64,000 nucleotides of DNA from Chloroflexi bacterium OLB13 (GCA_001567485.1 JZRA01000050.1:40742-104741), one strand, 5' to 3'; shown: positions 9,363-19,871, numbered from the stretch's first letter. A program made the numbers and translations. Notes: generated by a model not told the origin, from the sequence alone.

Positions 9363-12300
9363 GCGCCGTCGCCGATGGTCCAGACGGTGCAGCCGCCTGT
9401 CCCGCCAGTGAAGTCCGCGATGGTCGTGTCGCCAACGCTAGGCATGTTCGTCGTGAAGCTCAGCGGCGCGGCCGGCGGCACGGGGAATGTGGAGGTGTTC
9501 GCCGACAGATCGGTCGACACGACTCGATAGTAGAACGTAGTGTTAAGCGGAAGGCCGAACAACGTGACACTGTGCGAGGTCGTGTTCAGCGGGTCGCTCT
9601 GCGAGCTGGTCAACGCGCTCGGATTGGTGCCGAACTGCACGGTGGAGTTCGACAGCTCGTCGGTCGTCCACGTGATCGTCACATCGTTGGTCGGCGCGAC
9701 GGTCGCGGTCACATTCGAGATGACCGGGCCGGTCGAGTCAACCGAGTAGTCCGCGACGTATGCGCCGTTCTCAGCGTCGAACGTCACATACTGCACGCCC
9801 TTGAATGTCTCGGTCGTATAGGGGACAAGCAGGCCGTCACGGGTTAGGTTCACCAGCGGGCCGGCGATGCCCTGTGCCGGAAGCATTGCGCGTAGGCCGC
9901 GTGCGCCGGTCGCCTTGACGATATTGAACGTCAGCTGATCGGCCGACCAGTTGATGTTGTCGAACTCGGAACCGTTGCGGCCATCGAGCCACGTCAGCAT
10001 CTGATACGCGCTGACGACGGGAACACTGTTGCTCTGCGCCAGCGGTACGAGGATTCCGGCTCCGTTGCCGAGTACGCCATCCGTGTGCATGTTAGCGGTG
10101 ATGACGCTGATGTATCCCTTTGCCGGGTCGTTGGCGTTGTTGACCAGCGTTTGGAAGTGCGTGCCTAACGACTGCTGCGACTCGTCGGTAAGTTGAGTCG
10201 TCGCCTGATAGACGTCGATCATCTGGCCGTTTTCCTGCGCGAACCGCATCGGCAGGCCGGTGCCGTTGAAGAAGCCGGGGCGATCGAGCAGCCAAGCCCC
10301 CGGCCAATAGTAGTAATTGGTGTCGAGGCGGATTCCGTTTGCGAATGACGCCTCGGCCATCGTTGAGAAGTCCGTCCACGTCACGCAGTGGTTGCGATTC
10401 GTCGCCGGCGGGCGGTTCATCGCGTACTTCGCCTGCCATGCAGAGATCTCGCTGGCGACCGCAGCGGTGGCGGTCGCTGGATCCCAGTTGGTACAGGCCG
10501 GCCCGAACGGATGGATGGAAACCTCAAACCCATCTTGCTGAGCCTGATAGGCCTCGGCAGGGGACAGCCCGGAGTTGGCGTATGCGTAGGCTGTTGACCG
10601 GATGCACTCCCAGTCGTCGACCGAGCATCCCAGCAGGCTCTGATTCCGGTAGTAATTGAAGAAGTTCGATGTCCCGCTTGAACTGCCGTGATCGTCGCCG
10701 GTCATCAGCAGGACGACACGTTCGCCCCGTGGCAAATACCAGAAGCGCGGCAGTGGTTTCTTATCCGCGTTCATGCTCAGAATCATGTTCGCGAGCAGCC
10801 GCTGCTGTTCATCGGCGGTCGGAATCTGCGCCTTGTTCAGATCGATCCAATCCGGATAGAACATATCGTTGGGGCGCAGGGTGCCGTTGCCCGTGATGGG
10901 TAGGTCGGAGTTCACCCCGGCCAATGCGGGATTGCCTTGCCGCGTGTAAACGACCGATTTCGCCAGATCGTAGGTGAAGGCGGCCGCTTGACCGCCGTTG
11001 AGTCCGATGCTGCGCAGGGTCACGGCCGGGTTCGTCGTCGCTGCCGCAGACGTGCTGTACAGCCACGCCAGCGCAGAAGCGCCGTTCAATGTCCACCGAT
11101 CAGCCGTGCCGTGGAACTGGATCGTCTCGTTCACGATGCCCGCGCCCGGCGTCCCGACGGTGGTGTCCACGAGCAGCCATGCATCGGCGAGTGTTGAGCC
11201 AGCCGAGGTTAATCCGAGCAAGCCGGCGAGGTCGGGATCGGGGCGCATGGCGATCAGGTTGCCGCCGTTGTTGACCCATGTCGCGAACATGCTGACCTGC
11301 GTCGAATCAAGCGGCATCTCGCCCAAGATGACGACATCGTAGGCCGACAGCACGGATGCGTTGACGAACGTGATGTCGGTGACGTAGAACGCGTTGAGGC
11401 CCTCGGCGCGCAGGATTTCCGCGTAGTAGCGGCCGAACGGGTTGAGCGCCGAAGAGACGACCAGAATCGGCCCGCCCGGGCCTTCATCCGGTGGTGGAGG
11501 CGGCGAGACCTCAGTGGTAAATGACCACACTTCGTTCGCGGCGAGCGGCAGTCCGGCGAGATCTGTAACTGCTGTCGTGATGGTCGCGGTATAGGTCATG
11601 TTGTATGCGAGCGGCGTGGATGGATCGAGCGTGGCGGTTTGGCCGCCCACGTTGTAGGTGACGACCGCAGGAACAAGGTTGTTGAGCGAGTCACGCAGCT
11701 CGAATGACGTCCCGTTGATGGTCGCGCCGACCATCGGCTCGGAGAAGGTTGCTGATACGTTGGCGTCGACCGATACGCCGACCGCGCCGTTATTCGGGAC
11801 GACCGAGGTCACGGTGGGGGGCGTCGTGTCCGGCGTCACTTCGGTGACGAACAGCACATCGACCCAGTAATTCCAGTACGATCCGCCGACGTTGTTCGGG
11901 AAGACCGGCGACGCGCCGTAAGCGTACACGCCGTTTCCGCCGTTGGATGCGCCAAAGGCGGTCAGCGGGCCGCGCGTCCAGTCCCCCGCCGAGAAGTAGT
12001 TGATCGTCTCGGCATGAACACCGGTCGGCGTGTGATACGAGGCGACATACGTCGTGTTGGCAGTGACAGCGATCGGGCTTGGCAAGTACATCGTCTGCCA
12101 ACCGCTGGCCGTTTCGTTGGTGAAGGTGACCTGAGACAGCAGTGTGCCGCTCTCCGTCCACAGGCTGCCGATGTGCGTCCCCGTGTTCTGAACACCCTTA
12201 TAGAAGCGGATGGCGGAGATGAAGCCGTTCTCTGACGCCTTGAAGCGCACGCCGACTTCCAGTGAAGCGCCATCGTGGACGTTGGGGTTGACCGGGGTGA

Positions 12301-14230
12301 AGCTGTCATCCCAAAGCGAGCATGGGCAGCTTCCCTGCTGAACCGTGATGGTCACGGTGCTGGATGGAACCTCGAGATTGCCGCTGTCATCGACGGCGCG
12401 CGTGCGCAGGGTGTAGATACCCGGTGCTGAGGGCGAGAACACGTACGTCCAATTCGTCGTGCCGGTCGCCCATCGCCATGTTACGCCGTTGTCGGTCGAG
12501 ACCTCGATGCCAGCGACAACGCCGCCCCCGGTGTCGACTGCCGTGCCAGTGACCGTCACCGGCATCTGCACGGTTGCGCCGTTCGAGGGGGACGTGATCG
12601 TGCTGGTCGGCGCGACCGTGTCTGTTGAGGGCGAGGCGGCCACCAACCCGGTCTGCAGCGTTCCGGGCTGAACGTTGCCCATATCAGCAAACAGGTTGAC
12701 GGTCGCCTGCTGCATCGCGATGCTTTCGGACGAGCCGCCGCGATCGTGATTGCCATCGAGGCCCCACGACCATTGAATCGTGCCTGCGCCAAACACAAGC
12801 GCACCGCTTGACGCCTTGTACATGGTCAGGCTGTGGGTCGCGACCTCCGGGCCGTAGTCCGAGCTGTAGTCGAGTAGTTTCTGACTCACCATCTCGGTGG
12901 TCGAGGACATCTTGAATACACCGGCAGGGCGGTCGTCGTTGTCCAGCGCTTCGTCCCACTCGTATCCCAGCGTGCCCGGCGATAGCGTCGCCTGTGTCCC
13001 TGCGGGCAGTGTAGCGATTGAGGTGTTTCGCCAGAATCGCAAATTCGAGTACTCGGACGGCACGCGAATGGTGTAGGTGCAGCAGTTGACCGTGAAGATC
13101 TGGCCGGTCAGGCGGTTTTCGGGGTCAGGCGTCCAGTCGCTGATGCGTGGGTCGCGCCATGTGCCGGTGTAATCCACCGGGTCGATGCCGCCCGGCCAGA
13201 TTTCGTCGTTGTGAGAATCCTTGTATCCCACCATCGTCCGCAGCGGCGTATTGCTGCCGTCGATGCTGTTCTCGTACCGGACGCGCCAGAAGATCTCGTT
13301 GCCCGAGAAGAACGCCAGATGCGTGCCTGCCGCCAGCGCGGCTTCGACGTTGTCGCGCTGGCCCTGCGACCAGTATTCGTCATGGCCGGCAAAGAGCAGG
13401 ATCGTCGGGTCGAGCAGTTTGGACGCATCGCGATGAGTGTCGACGCCGGAGATGTATGCGACATCATAACCGTTGCGTTCGAGCCAGCGGATCATCGGAT
13501 ATTCCGCATTGAAGACCCAGTCCTCTGGCGCGTATTCACGGGTTGAGAAGGGCCGGTTATAGCTCACTTTGAAGGCGCGATTCGGGTTCACGCCCGGAGA
13601 AACGCCCGGCCCCTGCCAGAAATACAGACTGCCGGTGCCGTAACGGTTATACGCTTGCCACGTCGTATCATGCGTTTGGAACAAAATGTCGGACTGGCGG
13701 GCGTCGTCGCGCACGATCCAGACAATATGGCTGCCGTTGTTGATGTTGAGCGCCTGACCGTCGGGCAGCGCCTTTGCGAAGTAGACGCCGCTGACGGCGT
13801 TAGCTGGAATAGGCCATGTCGCCGTAATGGCCCAGTTGCCGCAGTCGTACAACCCAGTGACGGAGTCGGTGATACAGGATGGCTGCACGGGCGATGACGT
13901 GCTGCTTGACGGGATCGTCGCCACCAATCGAGCGCCAGCGCCGTTGTAATACCCCATACGATAGATGTACAAGGCGTAGGGGCCGGGCGCCGTGATCTTG
14001 AACTCGACAGTCTGACCGACGTTGTAGCTGATGTTGGTGGTGAATCCTTGTAGGGTGGGATCACCTTCGCCGATGACGTCCCACTCGGAGGCAGGATTGC
14101 CCGCCAACGCATTTTCGGTCACAACTGGGTTCGTAGGCTGTGCCTGAGATGGGGTGCCGTCGACTAGGAAAGTCACGCCCAGAATAATCAGCACCACGCA
14201 GGTCATAAGACGACGTGTGGCTTGCGGCAT
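9359..14230 (-). CDS. N-terminal half of a giant secreted protein: dimethylformamidase-like, DUF4082, Ig-like, GATase-like and deacetylase-like domains
   Basis: The start at 14230 is preceded by GGAGGG at 8 bases and gives 1623 codons. Residues 1-31 form a signal peptide ending near SQAQ. Order: a domain like the C-terminal part of the N,N-dimethylformamidase large subunit (about 35-520, with VGQTVEFKI, YNRPF, EDWVFNAEYP, GHDEYWS); an Ig-like module (about 540-635); DUF4082 (about 645-810); a Big_5 Ig-like module (about 815-910); a class-I glutamine-amidotransferase-like fold (about 920-1110); a polysaccharide-deacetylase-like region with MTGDDHG, SIHPFG and RNHCVTW (about 1190-1400); and a fibronectin-III-like module before the break. 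The frame stops at GDGA, then TGA, in the middle of a LamG-like domain. The repaired protein would have about 2,700 residues. Likely a cell-surface or secreted glycan-active protein; enzymatic activity is unproven. Confidence 0.75.
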   Translation of the reverse strand: MPQATRRLMTCVVLIILGVTFLVDGTPSQAQPTNPVVTENALAGNPASEWDVIGEGDPTLQGFTTNISYNVGQTVEFKITAPGPYALYIYRMGYYNGAGARLVATIPSSSTSSPVQPSCITDSVTGLYDCGNWAITATWPIPANAVSGVYFAKALPDGQALNINNGSHIVWIVRDDARQSDILFQTHDTTWQAYNRYGTGSLYFWQGPGVSPGVNPNRAFKVSYNRPFSTREYAPEDWVFNAEYPMIRWLERNGYDVAYISGVDTHRDASKLLDPTILLFAGHDEYWSQGQRDNVEAALAAGTHLAFFSGNEIFWRVRYENSIDGSNTPLRTMVGYKDSHNDEIWPGGIDPVDYTGTWRDPRISDWTPDPENRLTGQIFTVNCCTYTIRVPSEYSNLRFWRNTSIATLPAGTQATLSPGTLGYEWDEALDNDDRPAGVFKMSSTTEMVSQKLLDYSSDYGPEVATHSLTMYKASSGALVFGAGTIQWSWGLDGNHDRGGSSESIAMQQATVNLFADMGNVQPGTLQTGLVAASPSTDTVAPTSTITSPSNGATVQMPVTVTGTAVDTGGGVVAGIEVSTDNGVTWRWATGTTNWTYVFSPSAPGIYTLRTRAVDDSGNLEVPSSTVTITVQQGSCPCSLWDDSFTPVNPNVHDGASLEVGVRFKASENGFISAIRFYKGVQNTGTHIGSLWTESGTLLSQVTFTNETASGWQTMYLPSPIAVTANTTYVASYHTPTGVHAETINYFSAGDWTRGPLTAFGASNGGNGVYAYGASPVFPNNVGGSYWNYWVDVLFVTEVTPDTTPPTVTSVVPNNGAVGVSVDANVSATFSEPMVGATINGTSFELRDSLNNLVPAVVTYNVGGQTATLDPSTPLAYNMTYTATITTAVTDLAGLPLAANEVWSFTTEVSPPPPPDEGPGGPILVVSSALNPFGRYYAEILRAEGLNAFYVTDITFVNASVLSAYDVVILGEMPLDSTQVSMFATWVNNGGNLIAMRPDPDLAGLLGLTSAGSTLADAWLLVDTTVGTPGAGIVNETIQFHGTADRWTLNGASALAWLYSTSAAATTNPAVTLRSIGLNGGQAAAFTYDLAKSVVYTRQGNPALAGVNSDLPITGNGTLRPNDMFYPDWIDLNKAQIPTADEQQRLLANMILSMNADKKPLPRFWYLPRGERVVLLMTGDDHGSSSGTSNFFNYYRNQSLLGCSVDDWECIRSTAYAYANSGLSPAEAYQAQQDGFEVSIHPFGPACTNWDPATATAAVASEISAWQAKYAMNRPPATNRNHCVTWTDFSTMAEASFANGIRLDTNYYYWPGAWLLDRPGFFNGTGLPMRFAQENGQMIDVYQATTQLTDESQQSLGTHFQTLVNNANDPAKGYISVITANMHTDGVLGNGAGILVPLAQSNSVPVVSAYQMLTWLDGRNGSEFDNINWSADQLTFNIVKATGARGLRAMLPAQGIAGPLVNLTRDGLLVPYTTETFKGVQYVTFDAENGAYVADYSVDSTGPVISNVTATVAPTNDVTITWTTDELSNSTVQFGTNPSALTSSQSDPLNTTSHSVTLFGLPLNTTFYYRVVSTDLSANTSTFPVPPAAPLSFTTNMPSVGDTTIADFTGGTGGCTVWTIGDGA

Positions 14231-14782
14231 ATTGCCCTCCGGAGATCCCCCGGTGAATACAACATCAATGGAGGTGCGCAAATGGTACCCGGATACTATC
14301 ATCGCACGGGTTGTAATTATGCGCTACTCACTATCCGCGTCTGGACTCATAACTGCGTAACGATAGAATGGTACTTTCGTATAGATACCATTGAGGAGAA
14401 ACTGGGAATTAAGTCCTAGTAGATGGCTGGCGGGGATGTCGCACTAGCGAATATGCGTACAAAAATGCGTGTGTCAGGCGGAGAGTCGGCGCGACAAAGG
14501 ATCACGTTATGGGGGTTAGATCGTGGAGGCATGCGAATCTATAGTTTGGATGACAACCTAAAATCCATACTTAGACAACGTATTGCTAACGATATCGTCT
14601 GATTTGTTTTGGGAATCAAACAATCTGAGCTGCCGGTCATTCACTTCCAGTTTCCAGTGTTGCGCTGCGACGCGGCTATTGAGCGAAAGTGACCGGAGAA
14701 GAGGATACGTTACGGTGGCTGTTCGCTGATGCGAACGCATTTCCCGCGTGTGGGCGGTGAAGGACACAGTAAACGGCGAAGC
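14231..14782. other. Intergenic region of 552 bp upstream of the giant exoprotein, with a 7-bp inverted repeat
   Basis: No credible gene is present; short open frames here lack family resemblance or ribosome sites. The region is visibly more A+T-rich than its surroundings. An inverted repeat AATGGTA / TACCATT with a 12-bp spacer lies at 14367-14392, about 140 bp upstream of the exoprotein start, and a further ATGGTACC is at 14282-14289. These may be operator sites, but no clear -35/-10 pair was found. Confidence 0.4.
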
Positions 14783-15658
14783 TCATGTGACGTCGAAGAT
14801 CAGCCGCAGGCGTCGGTACAGTTCGCGTGTCGGGGAAAGATACAGCACGAGCAGCACTTCGCGGTCGCGGCCGCGCTCCGAGAGCGCAAATTCGAGGGTT
14901 GTCTCGAAACGCTCGCCCGGATCGAGATGAATGGCGTCCACCGTGGCAAGCACCGACTCACCGCTGATAACCTCGATTGAGTACTCGTGTGGCTCGCCTT
15001 CCGCACTCACGACGCCGACGACGACACGCTGCGGTGTATTGGCTGCTATCGAGCGTAGAATACCCTCGGTCATGCCGCTTTCGTTGAGCACATAGAACTC
15101 GGTGTACTCCTGCGCCGGGGCGGGAAAAAGTACGATCGCGCTAATGGTTGCGATCACCAGCACAAACAAACCGAGGAAAACGAGATTCAATCGGCGCTCG
15201 AAAGGACTCGACTGGCCGTCCCTGTCCTTGTCAAGCGGCCACGGTATCGCTGCGGCAAAGCGGTGCTCGCGCAGAATACGCATTCGGCGATAGAAGGACA
15301 GGGGCCACAGCACGGCGATAAACAGCCCCTCGCCGATGACGATGGAGGTGAGGTCGACCGCGGCAAACGGCAGGACATCGAGCATCAACGCCATCGGCGG
15401 GATGACGGCGATGCTGAGGACAAGCGACAGCGCGCTCCGTTCGTAGGCGTCGATTTGATTGATCCGCCGAAAGACCGTCGCTTGAATGAGATAACCCGGC
15501 ACGACCAGCACGAAAAGCAAGCCCAACAGCAGACGCACTATTCCCAAGACCGGCACGCCTAAGTCGACATCGAGAATCATCAATGTCAACAAGAGGCCGC
15601 CGCCAATCAGGAGCGCCCAAAGCTCATACTTCAGTTTGACGCGTTGGCCTGCGCCCAT
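14783..15658 (-). CDS. DUF1616 membrane protein
   Basis: A 291-residue protein with four or five N-terminal membrane helices (residues about 12-130, with the family motif LLFVLVVPGYL followed by a charged loop and ERSALSLVLS). One more helix lies at about 180-200, followed by an outside-facing beta-rich domain of about 90 residues. This is the DUF1616 layout, common in archaeal and Chloroflexota surface-polysaccharide loci, where the function is unknown. It is the last gene of the eleven-gene minus-strand run. The gap of 70 bp before it is longer than elsewhere in the run and contains a TATACT box at 15702-15707 (minus strand), so an internal promoter is possible. Confidence 0.75.
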   Translation of the reverse strand: MGAGQRVKLKYELWALLIGGGLLLTLMILDVDLGVPVLGIVRLLLGLLFVLVVPGYLIQATVFRRINQIDAYERSALSLVLSIAVIPPMALMLDVLPFAAVDLTSIVIGEGLFIAVLWPLSFYRRMRILREHRFAAAIPWPLDKDRDGQSSPFERRLNLVFLGLFVLVIATISAIVLFPAPAQEYTEFYVLNESGMTEGILRSIAANTPQRVVVGVVSAEGEPHEYSIEVISGESVLATVDAIHLDPGERFETTLEFALSERGRDREVLLVLYLSPTRELYRRLRLIFDVT

Positions 15659-15728
15659 CGGGTCGTCCGTTCGGGGCGGTGAGCATTAGTAGACTCGGTC
15701 TAGTATACCGGTAATGCGCTTAACGCGC

Positions 15729-17333
15729 TTAGGAGGTAGGCAGTGCGATACCCATGCGCTTCTGATACACCCTCACCGCACCGTTGTCGTACATCAGCAT
15801 GTGTTGATCCACGCGCGGCATAGCGAGGTGCCAGCGCCGCCACTTCACCTCTTCGATGCGCGATACGATGAACTGATCGGCCGATTCGCCGGGGGTTACG
15901 GCGTTCTGTAGGCGGGTAGGTTCGAGCTTGGGCATCGCCATCAGCAGATACAGCGTCAGGCGCCACTCCGGCCCCGTCCAGATGACGTTGTGCTCGGCGT
16001 GTTCGACCGCCCATGTGCCTGCTGCGCGCTCAGAGTTGAGGGTGAACACCCAATTGTTGCTCAAGATCGGTTCATTGGTGAGCTTAAGCAGCCCCGAACC
16101 GGTGAAGAACGTCCCCGCCAGCGCGAGGCCAATCAACACCACGGTGTGATAAACACGGCCCCATGGCTTTCGCCAGATGTCCATCACCGCGCTCGATACC
16201 AGCGGGACAGCGAGAATCATCAGCGGCGTGAACAGCCGGAGTTGGAGGTTGCCCCCCGCGCTTGTCCGGTCGGCGATCAACGCGAACGCGACTTGCAGCG
16301 CGAACACCGGGTACATCAACCACAGCAGAAGGCTGGGCGAGTTCTTGATGTCAAACGAGCGTCGGAAGATCATGTTGAACATGCTGGGCAACCAGACCAA
16401 CACGGAGAACCCTGCAAACATCAGGCTGACCCCGATGAGCACAAGGTAAATGCGCGAGTCGATCCACGTCGCAGTGACGAAGCTGTACGGGTTGCTGGAG
16501 GACGCCGTGCCATACTGTACGAACAGCGCCGCCACGCGATCGACGAGGTTGTCGAACGCGAACAACAGGCTGACGCTCGGCGGGTAGACGTAGAAGAAGA
16601 ACAGATACAGCAGCACGCCTGTCGCTAGCGTCACGTACATCGTGCGTTGAATGAAGCGGATCATGATCGGGTCTTGCGCGCCGTCGCGGTGAATGCGGCG
16701 GCGGATCCCGAACACAACCAGCCCAGCGATGAAGCTGAACGCGAGTCCCGTCAAGAACGACGAGGCGAAGAACGCATTGCAGCATACGAAGGCGAACGCC
16801 ACAAAGTAATACAACCCGCTGAGGGATGCGAACCCCCGGTCGCGGAACCCTTTCGCAAGCAGATAGAGTAGGGTGAGCGCGAGCGCCCACGTGATCTTCT
16901 CGTGCGATCCGCGCCATGTGACGAACAGGAAGTCGGGCTGCATGAACAGCAGCAGCGTCGCGAGCAGCGCCGTCGATGGCTTACCCAACAACGCCCGAAA
17001 CGCCACGAACACGACCAGCGCCAGCAAGCCAGCGCCGAGGGGCATCACGGTACGTTGAAGCTGCTGCACCGTGATGCCGGTGACTTGAATGAGAAATGAC
17101 GCCACGACCTGATACGTAAACCCGTTTCCATACGGATCGGACGTGTTCAGCACGGAGCCGTCGTCGGTGACGCTGGCGATTGTCCGCGTGATCATTGCGG
17201 TGTCGCTGTCGATCCAGTCGCCGCCGTAGCGGAACGTGGCGTAGGCATACGCGCCAAACGCGAAGAGGATGACGCCCAGCAGGACGGTCAGGATCGGGAA
17301 TGAGCCGGTACGGGACGTAGTCTGAGATGTCAT
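15729..17333 (-). CDS. Polytopic membrane glycosyltransferase-like protein
   Basis: The start at 17333 gives 534 residues and an ATGA overlap with the upstream gene; an in-frame extension further 5' is rejected because it runs through that gene. About twelve hydrophobic segments are visible. The first outside loop contains DWIDSDTAM and SDPYGNGFTYQ, acidic motifs similar to the loop that binds the lipid-linked sugar donor in GT-C fold (GT39/PMT-like) enzymes. A cytoplasmic or periplasmic C-terminal domain of about 110 residues follows. It probably transfers a polyprenyl-phosphate sugar or acts in polysaccharide assembly; donor and acceptor cannot be read from sequence. Confidence 0.65.
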   Translation of the reverse strand: MTSQTTSRTGSFPILTVLLGVILFAFGAYAYATFRYGGDWIDSDTAMITRTIASVTDDGSVLNTSDPYGNGFTYQVVASFLIQVTGITVQQLQRTVMPLGAGLLALVVFVAFRALLGKPSTALLATLLLFMQPDFLFVTWRGSHEKITWALALTLLYLLAKGFRDRGFASLSGLYYFVAFAFVCCNAFFASSFLTGLAFSFIAGLVVFGIRRRIHRDGAQDPIMIRFIQRTMYVTLATGVLLYLFFFYVYPPSVSLLFAFDNLVDRVAALFVQYGTASSSNPYSFVTATWIDSRIYLVLIGVSLMFAGFSVLVWLPSMFNMIFRRSFDIKNSPSLLLWLMYPVFALQVAFALIADRTSAGGNLQLRLFTPLMILAVPLVSSAVMDIWRKPWGRVYHTVVLIGLALAGTFFTGSGLLKLTNEPILSNNWVFTLNSERAAGTWAVEHAEHNVIWTGPEWRLTLYLLMAMPKLEPTRLQNAVTPGESADQFIVSRIEEVKWRRWHLAMPRVDQHMLMYDNGAVRVYQKRMGIALPTS

Positions 17334-19861
17334 GAGTCGTCGAGGCTCGAGCGCAGGATCACGCCGATGAGGATCGCCGCGCACAACATCACGACAGCCA
17401 GTAACGCCGGAATGAATATGCCTTGCTGCGGCAGCTCACCTGTCAGGGACAGCATGTTTCGCCAGCTGTTCTCGGTCAGCGGCTGCGACTGCACCGAAGT
17501 CATCATCTCCGTACTGAGCGTTCCGCCGCGCCGGTACCGCCACGGCTGAACGGCGGCGACGTCGATTCGAATCGTCATCGTGCCGGCGGCGCCGGGCGTG
17601 AAGATCAGGTCAACCCGTGTTTCCTCTTGCCCGTTGAGCGCAACCCGCCGCGTGTCGATGACCCGGTCGCCCCACTGCGAAACCTCGACCAGCGAGACAT
17701 CGGCCTCGCGAACGTCTTGAAGGCCGCTGTTGCGCACCGTCACCCACGTCGACTCGGGCCGGAGTTCTTCGAATGACGTGCTGTGCAGGTTGGTTCCGGT
17801 AATTTCAAGCACCGGCGCGGATAAGGACTGCACCGTGAATACGCCATCGGCCAGCTGAACATGATACAGCGTCTCGCCGGGGCGCCAATTTGTCGATAAG
17901 CCCAGTTGATCGGAGATCAGCGCGGCTCCGTTTGGCGCTTGCAGGGTGAATACCGCGCCGTCGTCGGTCAGGCGGAAATCGGCGACGTGCGCACCGCTCG
18001 CGGCGAACTCTGGAGCGCCGTACTCCGCGAACAGACTTGCGAAGTCCTGTGGATCACCGGACAGCTCGTATTGGGCGAGCTGCGCGTTCAGCGTTTCCCA
18101 TTCGTCCCTACTGCGTGGTGGCAGTGTGGTGAACAGCACGGTGTCCGGGTCGATGCGGCGAATGCGTGTGCCCTGTTCGTCATTGAGCACGAGCAGACCG
18201 CCTGCCGCGATCAATTCCCGAAGGGTTCGGTGGGTGCGTTTGTCGATCAGCGACCACGACGTGATGGTATCACCGTCGTGGCTCGCGTAGCGGATTTCGT
18301 ACCGTGGGCTGAGGTTCCAAACCCCGTGGCTGGCCGTGCGTAGATGCAGTTTGCGGTCAACCGCGCTCATGTACAGTTCGGGTTGGGTATACAACAAATT
18401 GGCGTATTCACCGCGAAAGCCTGAGCGAATCTCTTGATAATGCTCGTCGGGCGGGGTGTCCGTCTCCCCGAAGAGATAGCGCACCTGCTCGATTGACGCG
18501 CCACTTACGCCGGTTGATGCGGCCATATCGGTCACGACACCTTCGACCGCGTTCCATTCGTGGATCGCTTCGTTGGTCTCGTACCCTGAACCTTCGGTGG
18601 CGACGAAGGTGGCGAACGCCCAGCCCATGTCCGTGAAGAGCGACGGCCATTGGTCGTAGGGGTATTCGTACACGCCGAAGTCAGGGTACGTCAGAACCGT
18701 CTTCGGCGCGGGGTGCAAACCGGCGAGTTCGAGCTTGTAGTCTTGCATCAGTGTGCCGGCGTGCTCGGCGCGGTTCCACGTCATCTCGATCTGATGCGTG
18801 TACAGCAGTTGATTGTTGACGCGTGTCGCGGGCGCGTAGTCGTTTTGTCCGAGCGAGTAGCGGATGATGAGGTTGGGGACTTGGCTTTCAGAGTACAGGT
18901 AATGCCCGAAACGCTCGAACGCCAGCAGGTTATCCTCGCCCGGCTCAAGCCATGAAAAGCTGTTGAAGTTGATACGGCTGCCGCCCCACAGCGGTACGAA
19001 AGGAGTCACGCCGCGCAGCACCGCTGCTTCCCAGTCAAAGAGGATCGGCGGGTGGGCGTCCCCGACGTTGCGATACAGCTGATTACGATTGAACGGGTAC
19101 TCGCGCAGGTCGCCCAGCAGCGGGAAGAACGCGTAATCGGTGAATCCTGCGAACGGATAGCCGTCGGGGAAGTAGGTCAGGCCGGTTCGCTCAAACAGCC
19201 ACTCCAGCGGAATCGCCGGGAATCCACGCCAGCGCGTCCCGTCAATCGCGCCGTCGCCGTCCGTGTCATAGACGACGTATTCTGACTGTGGGCTGCCGTC
19301 TTCAGGGAACGGGACTTCGACGCGCACCGTATTTTCAACGCGCCGGAACACTTCAATTTTCACCGCTGGATTGATGCGTCCGTCAGGAAGGACGAACGGC
19401 GCTTCTGCGGTGATGACCGCCGACGGATAAGCCGCCTCGTTGATCTCGACGCGACCGTCCGGCGTCACGTTGAGCGCAACACGCTTATCCCCGTTGACGT
19501 CGTCCCAGAGTTCAGCGCGGTAGCGATCATCGGCGTGGGTAAAGCGCAGCACAAGGCGCGCCCCCGGCGCATCTGCCCGCTCGAAAATCCAGATGTCGTT
19601 CACGAAATCGGTGGTATCGCGCCAGTCCGCGCCCCACGCGCCGTCGCCGCCCTGATCGTAGACGGACACGCGAACGCGATCCGAGAACAGCTCGGATTCA
19701 AAGATGGCGACGTCGGGCACGTCGTCTCCGTCGAGGTCACTCTGCTGAAAGTCGAACTGTGTTGGGCCGCTGTCGAGCTGCTGCGCCGACGCCGGCGTTA
19801 GACCGAACGCCACGATGACAGCAAGAACCAGCCACACCACGCTGCTTCGTATCAAAGTCAC
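17330..19861 (-). CDS. Secreted, C-terminally membrane-anchored protein of unknown function
   Basis: An 843-residue protein with a signal peptide (residues 1-27, cleavage near ASAQQ) and one C-terminal membrane helix (about 815-838) followed by a short charged tail, so the bulk faces outward. It opens with calcium-loop-like Asp repeats (DLDGDDVPD, DTDGDGAIDG) and ends with a beta-sandwich domain before the helix. The start codon is a GTG without a strong ribosome site. The stop overlaps the next gene by ATGA, implying translational coupling with the membrane glycosyltransferase-like protein. I do not recognise an enzymatic domain. Location between asnB and the GT-C gene suggests a role in polysaccharide polymerisation or export. 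Confidence 0.6.
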   Translation of the reverse strand: MTLIRSSVVWLVLAVIVAFGLTPASAQQLDSGPTQFDFQQSDLDGDDVPDVAIFESELFSDRVRVSVYDQGGDGAWGADWRDTTDFVNDIWIFERADAPGARLVLRFTHADDRYRAELWDDVNGDKRVALNVTPDGRVEINEAAYPSAVITAEAPFVLPDGRINPAVKIEVFRRVENTVRVEVPFPEDGSPQSEYVVYDTDGDGAIDGTRWRGFPAIPLEWLFERTGLTYFPDGYPFAGFTDYAFFPLLGDLREYPFNRNQLYRNVGDAHPPILFDWEAAVLRGVTPFVPLWGGSRINFNSFSWLEPGEDNLLAFERFGHYLYSESQVPNLIIRYSLGQNDYAPATRVNNQLLYTHQIEMTWNRAEHAGTLMQDYKLELAGLHPAPKTVLTYPDFGVYEYPYDQWPSLFTDMGWAFATFVATEGSGYETNEAIHEWNAVEGVVTDMAASTGVSGASIEQVRYLFGETDTPPDEHYQEIRSGFRGEYANLLYTQPELYMSAVDRKLHLRTASHGVWNLSPRYEIRYASHDGDTITSWSLIDKRTHRTLRELIAAGGLLVLNDEQGTRIRRIDPDTVLFTTLPPRSRDEWETLNAQLAQYELSGDPQDFASLFAEYGAPEFAASGAHVADFRLTDDGAVFTLQAPNGAALISDQLGLSTNWRPGETLYHVQLADGVFTVQSLSAPVLEITGTNLHSTSFEELRPESTWVTVRNSGLQDVREADVSLVEVSQWGDRVIDTRRVALNGQEETRVDLIFTPGAAGTMTIRIDVAAVQPWRYRRGGTLSTEMMTSVQSQPLTENSWRNMLSLTGELPQQGIFIPALLAVVMLCAAILIGVILRSSLDDS

Positions 19862-19871
19862 GGCGGATCAC

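Noticed and set aside
14558..14767. Minus-strand frame of 69 codons in the intergenic region upstream of the exoprotein
   Set aside because: It lacks a ribosome site, hydrophobic or domain-like sequence, and the surrounding region looks non-coding.
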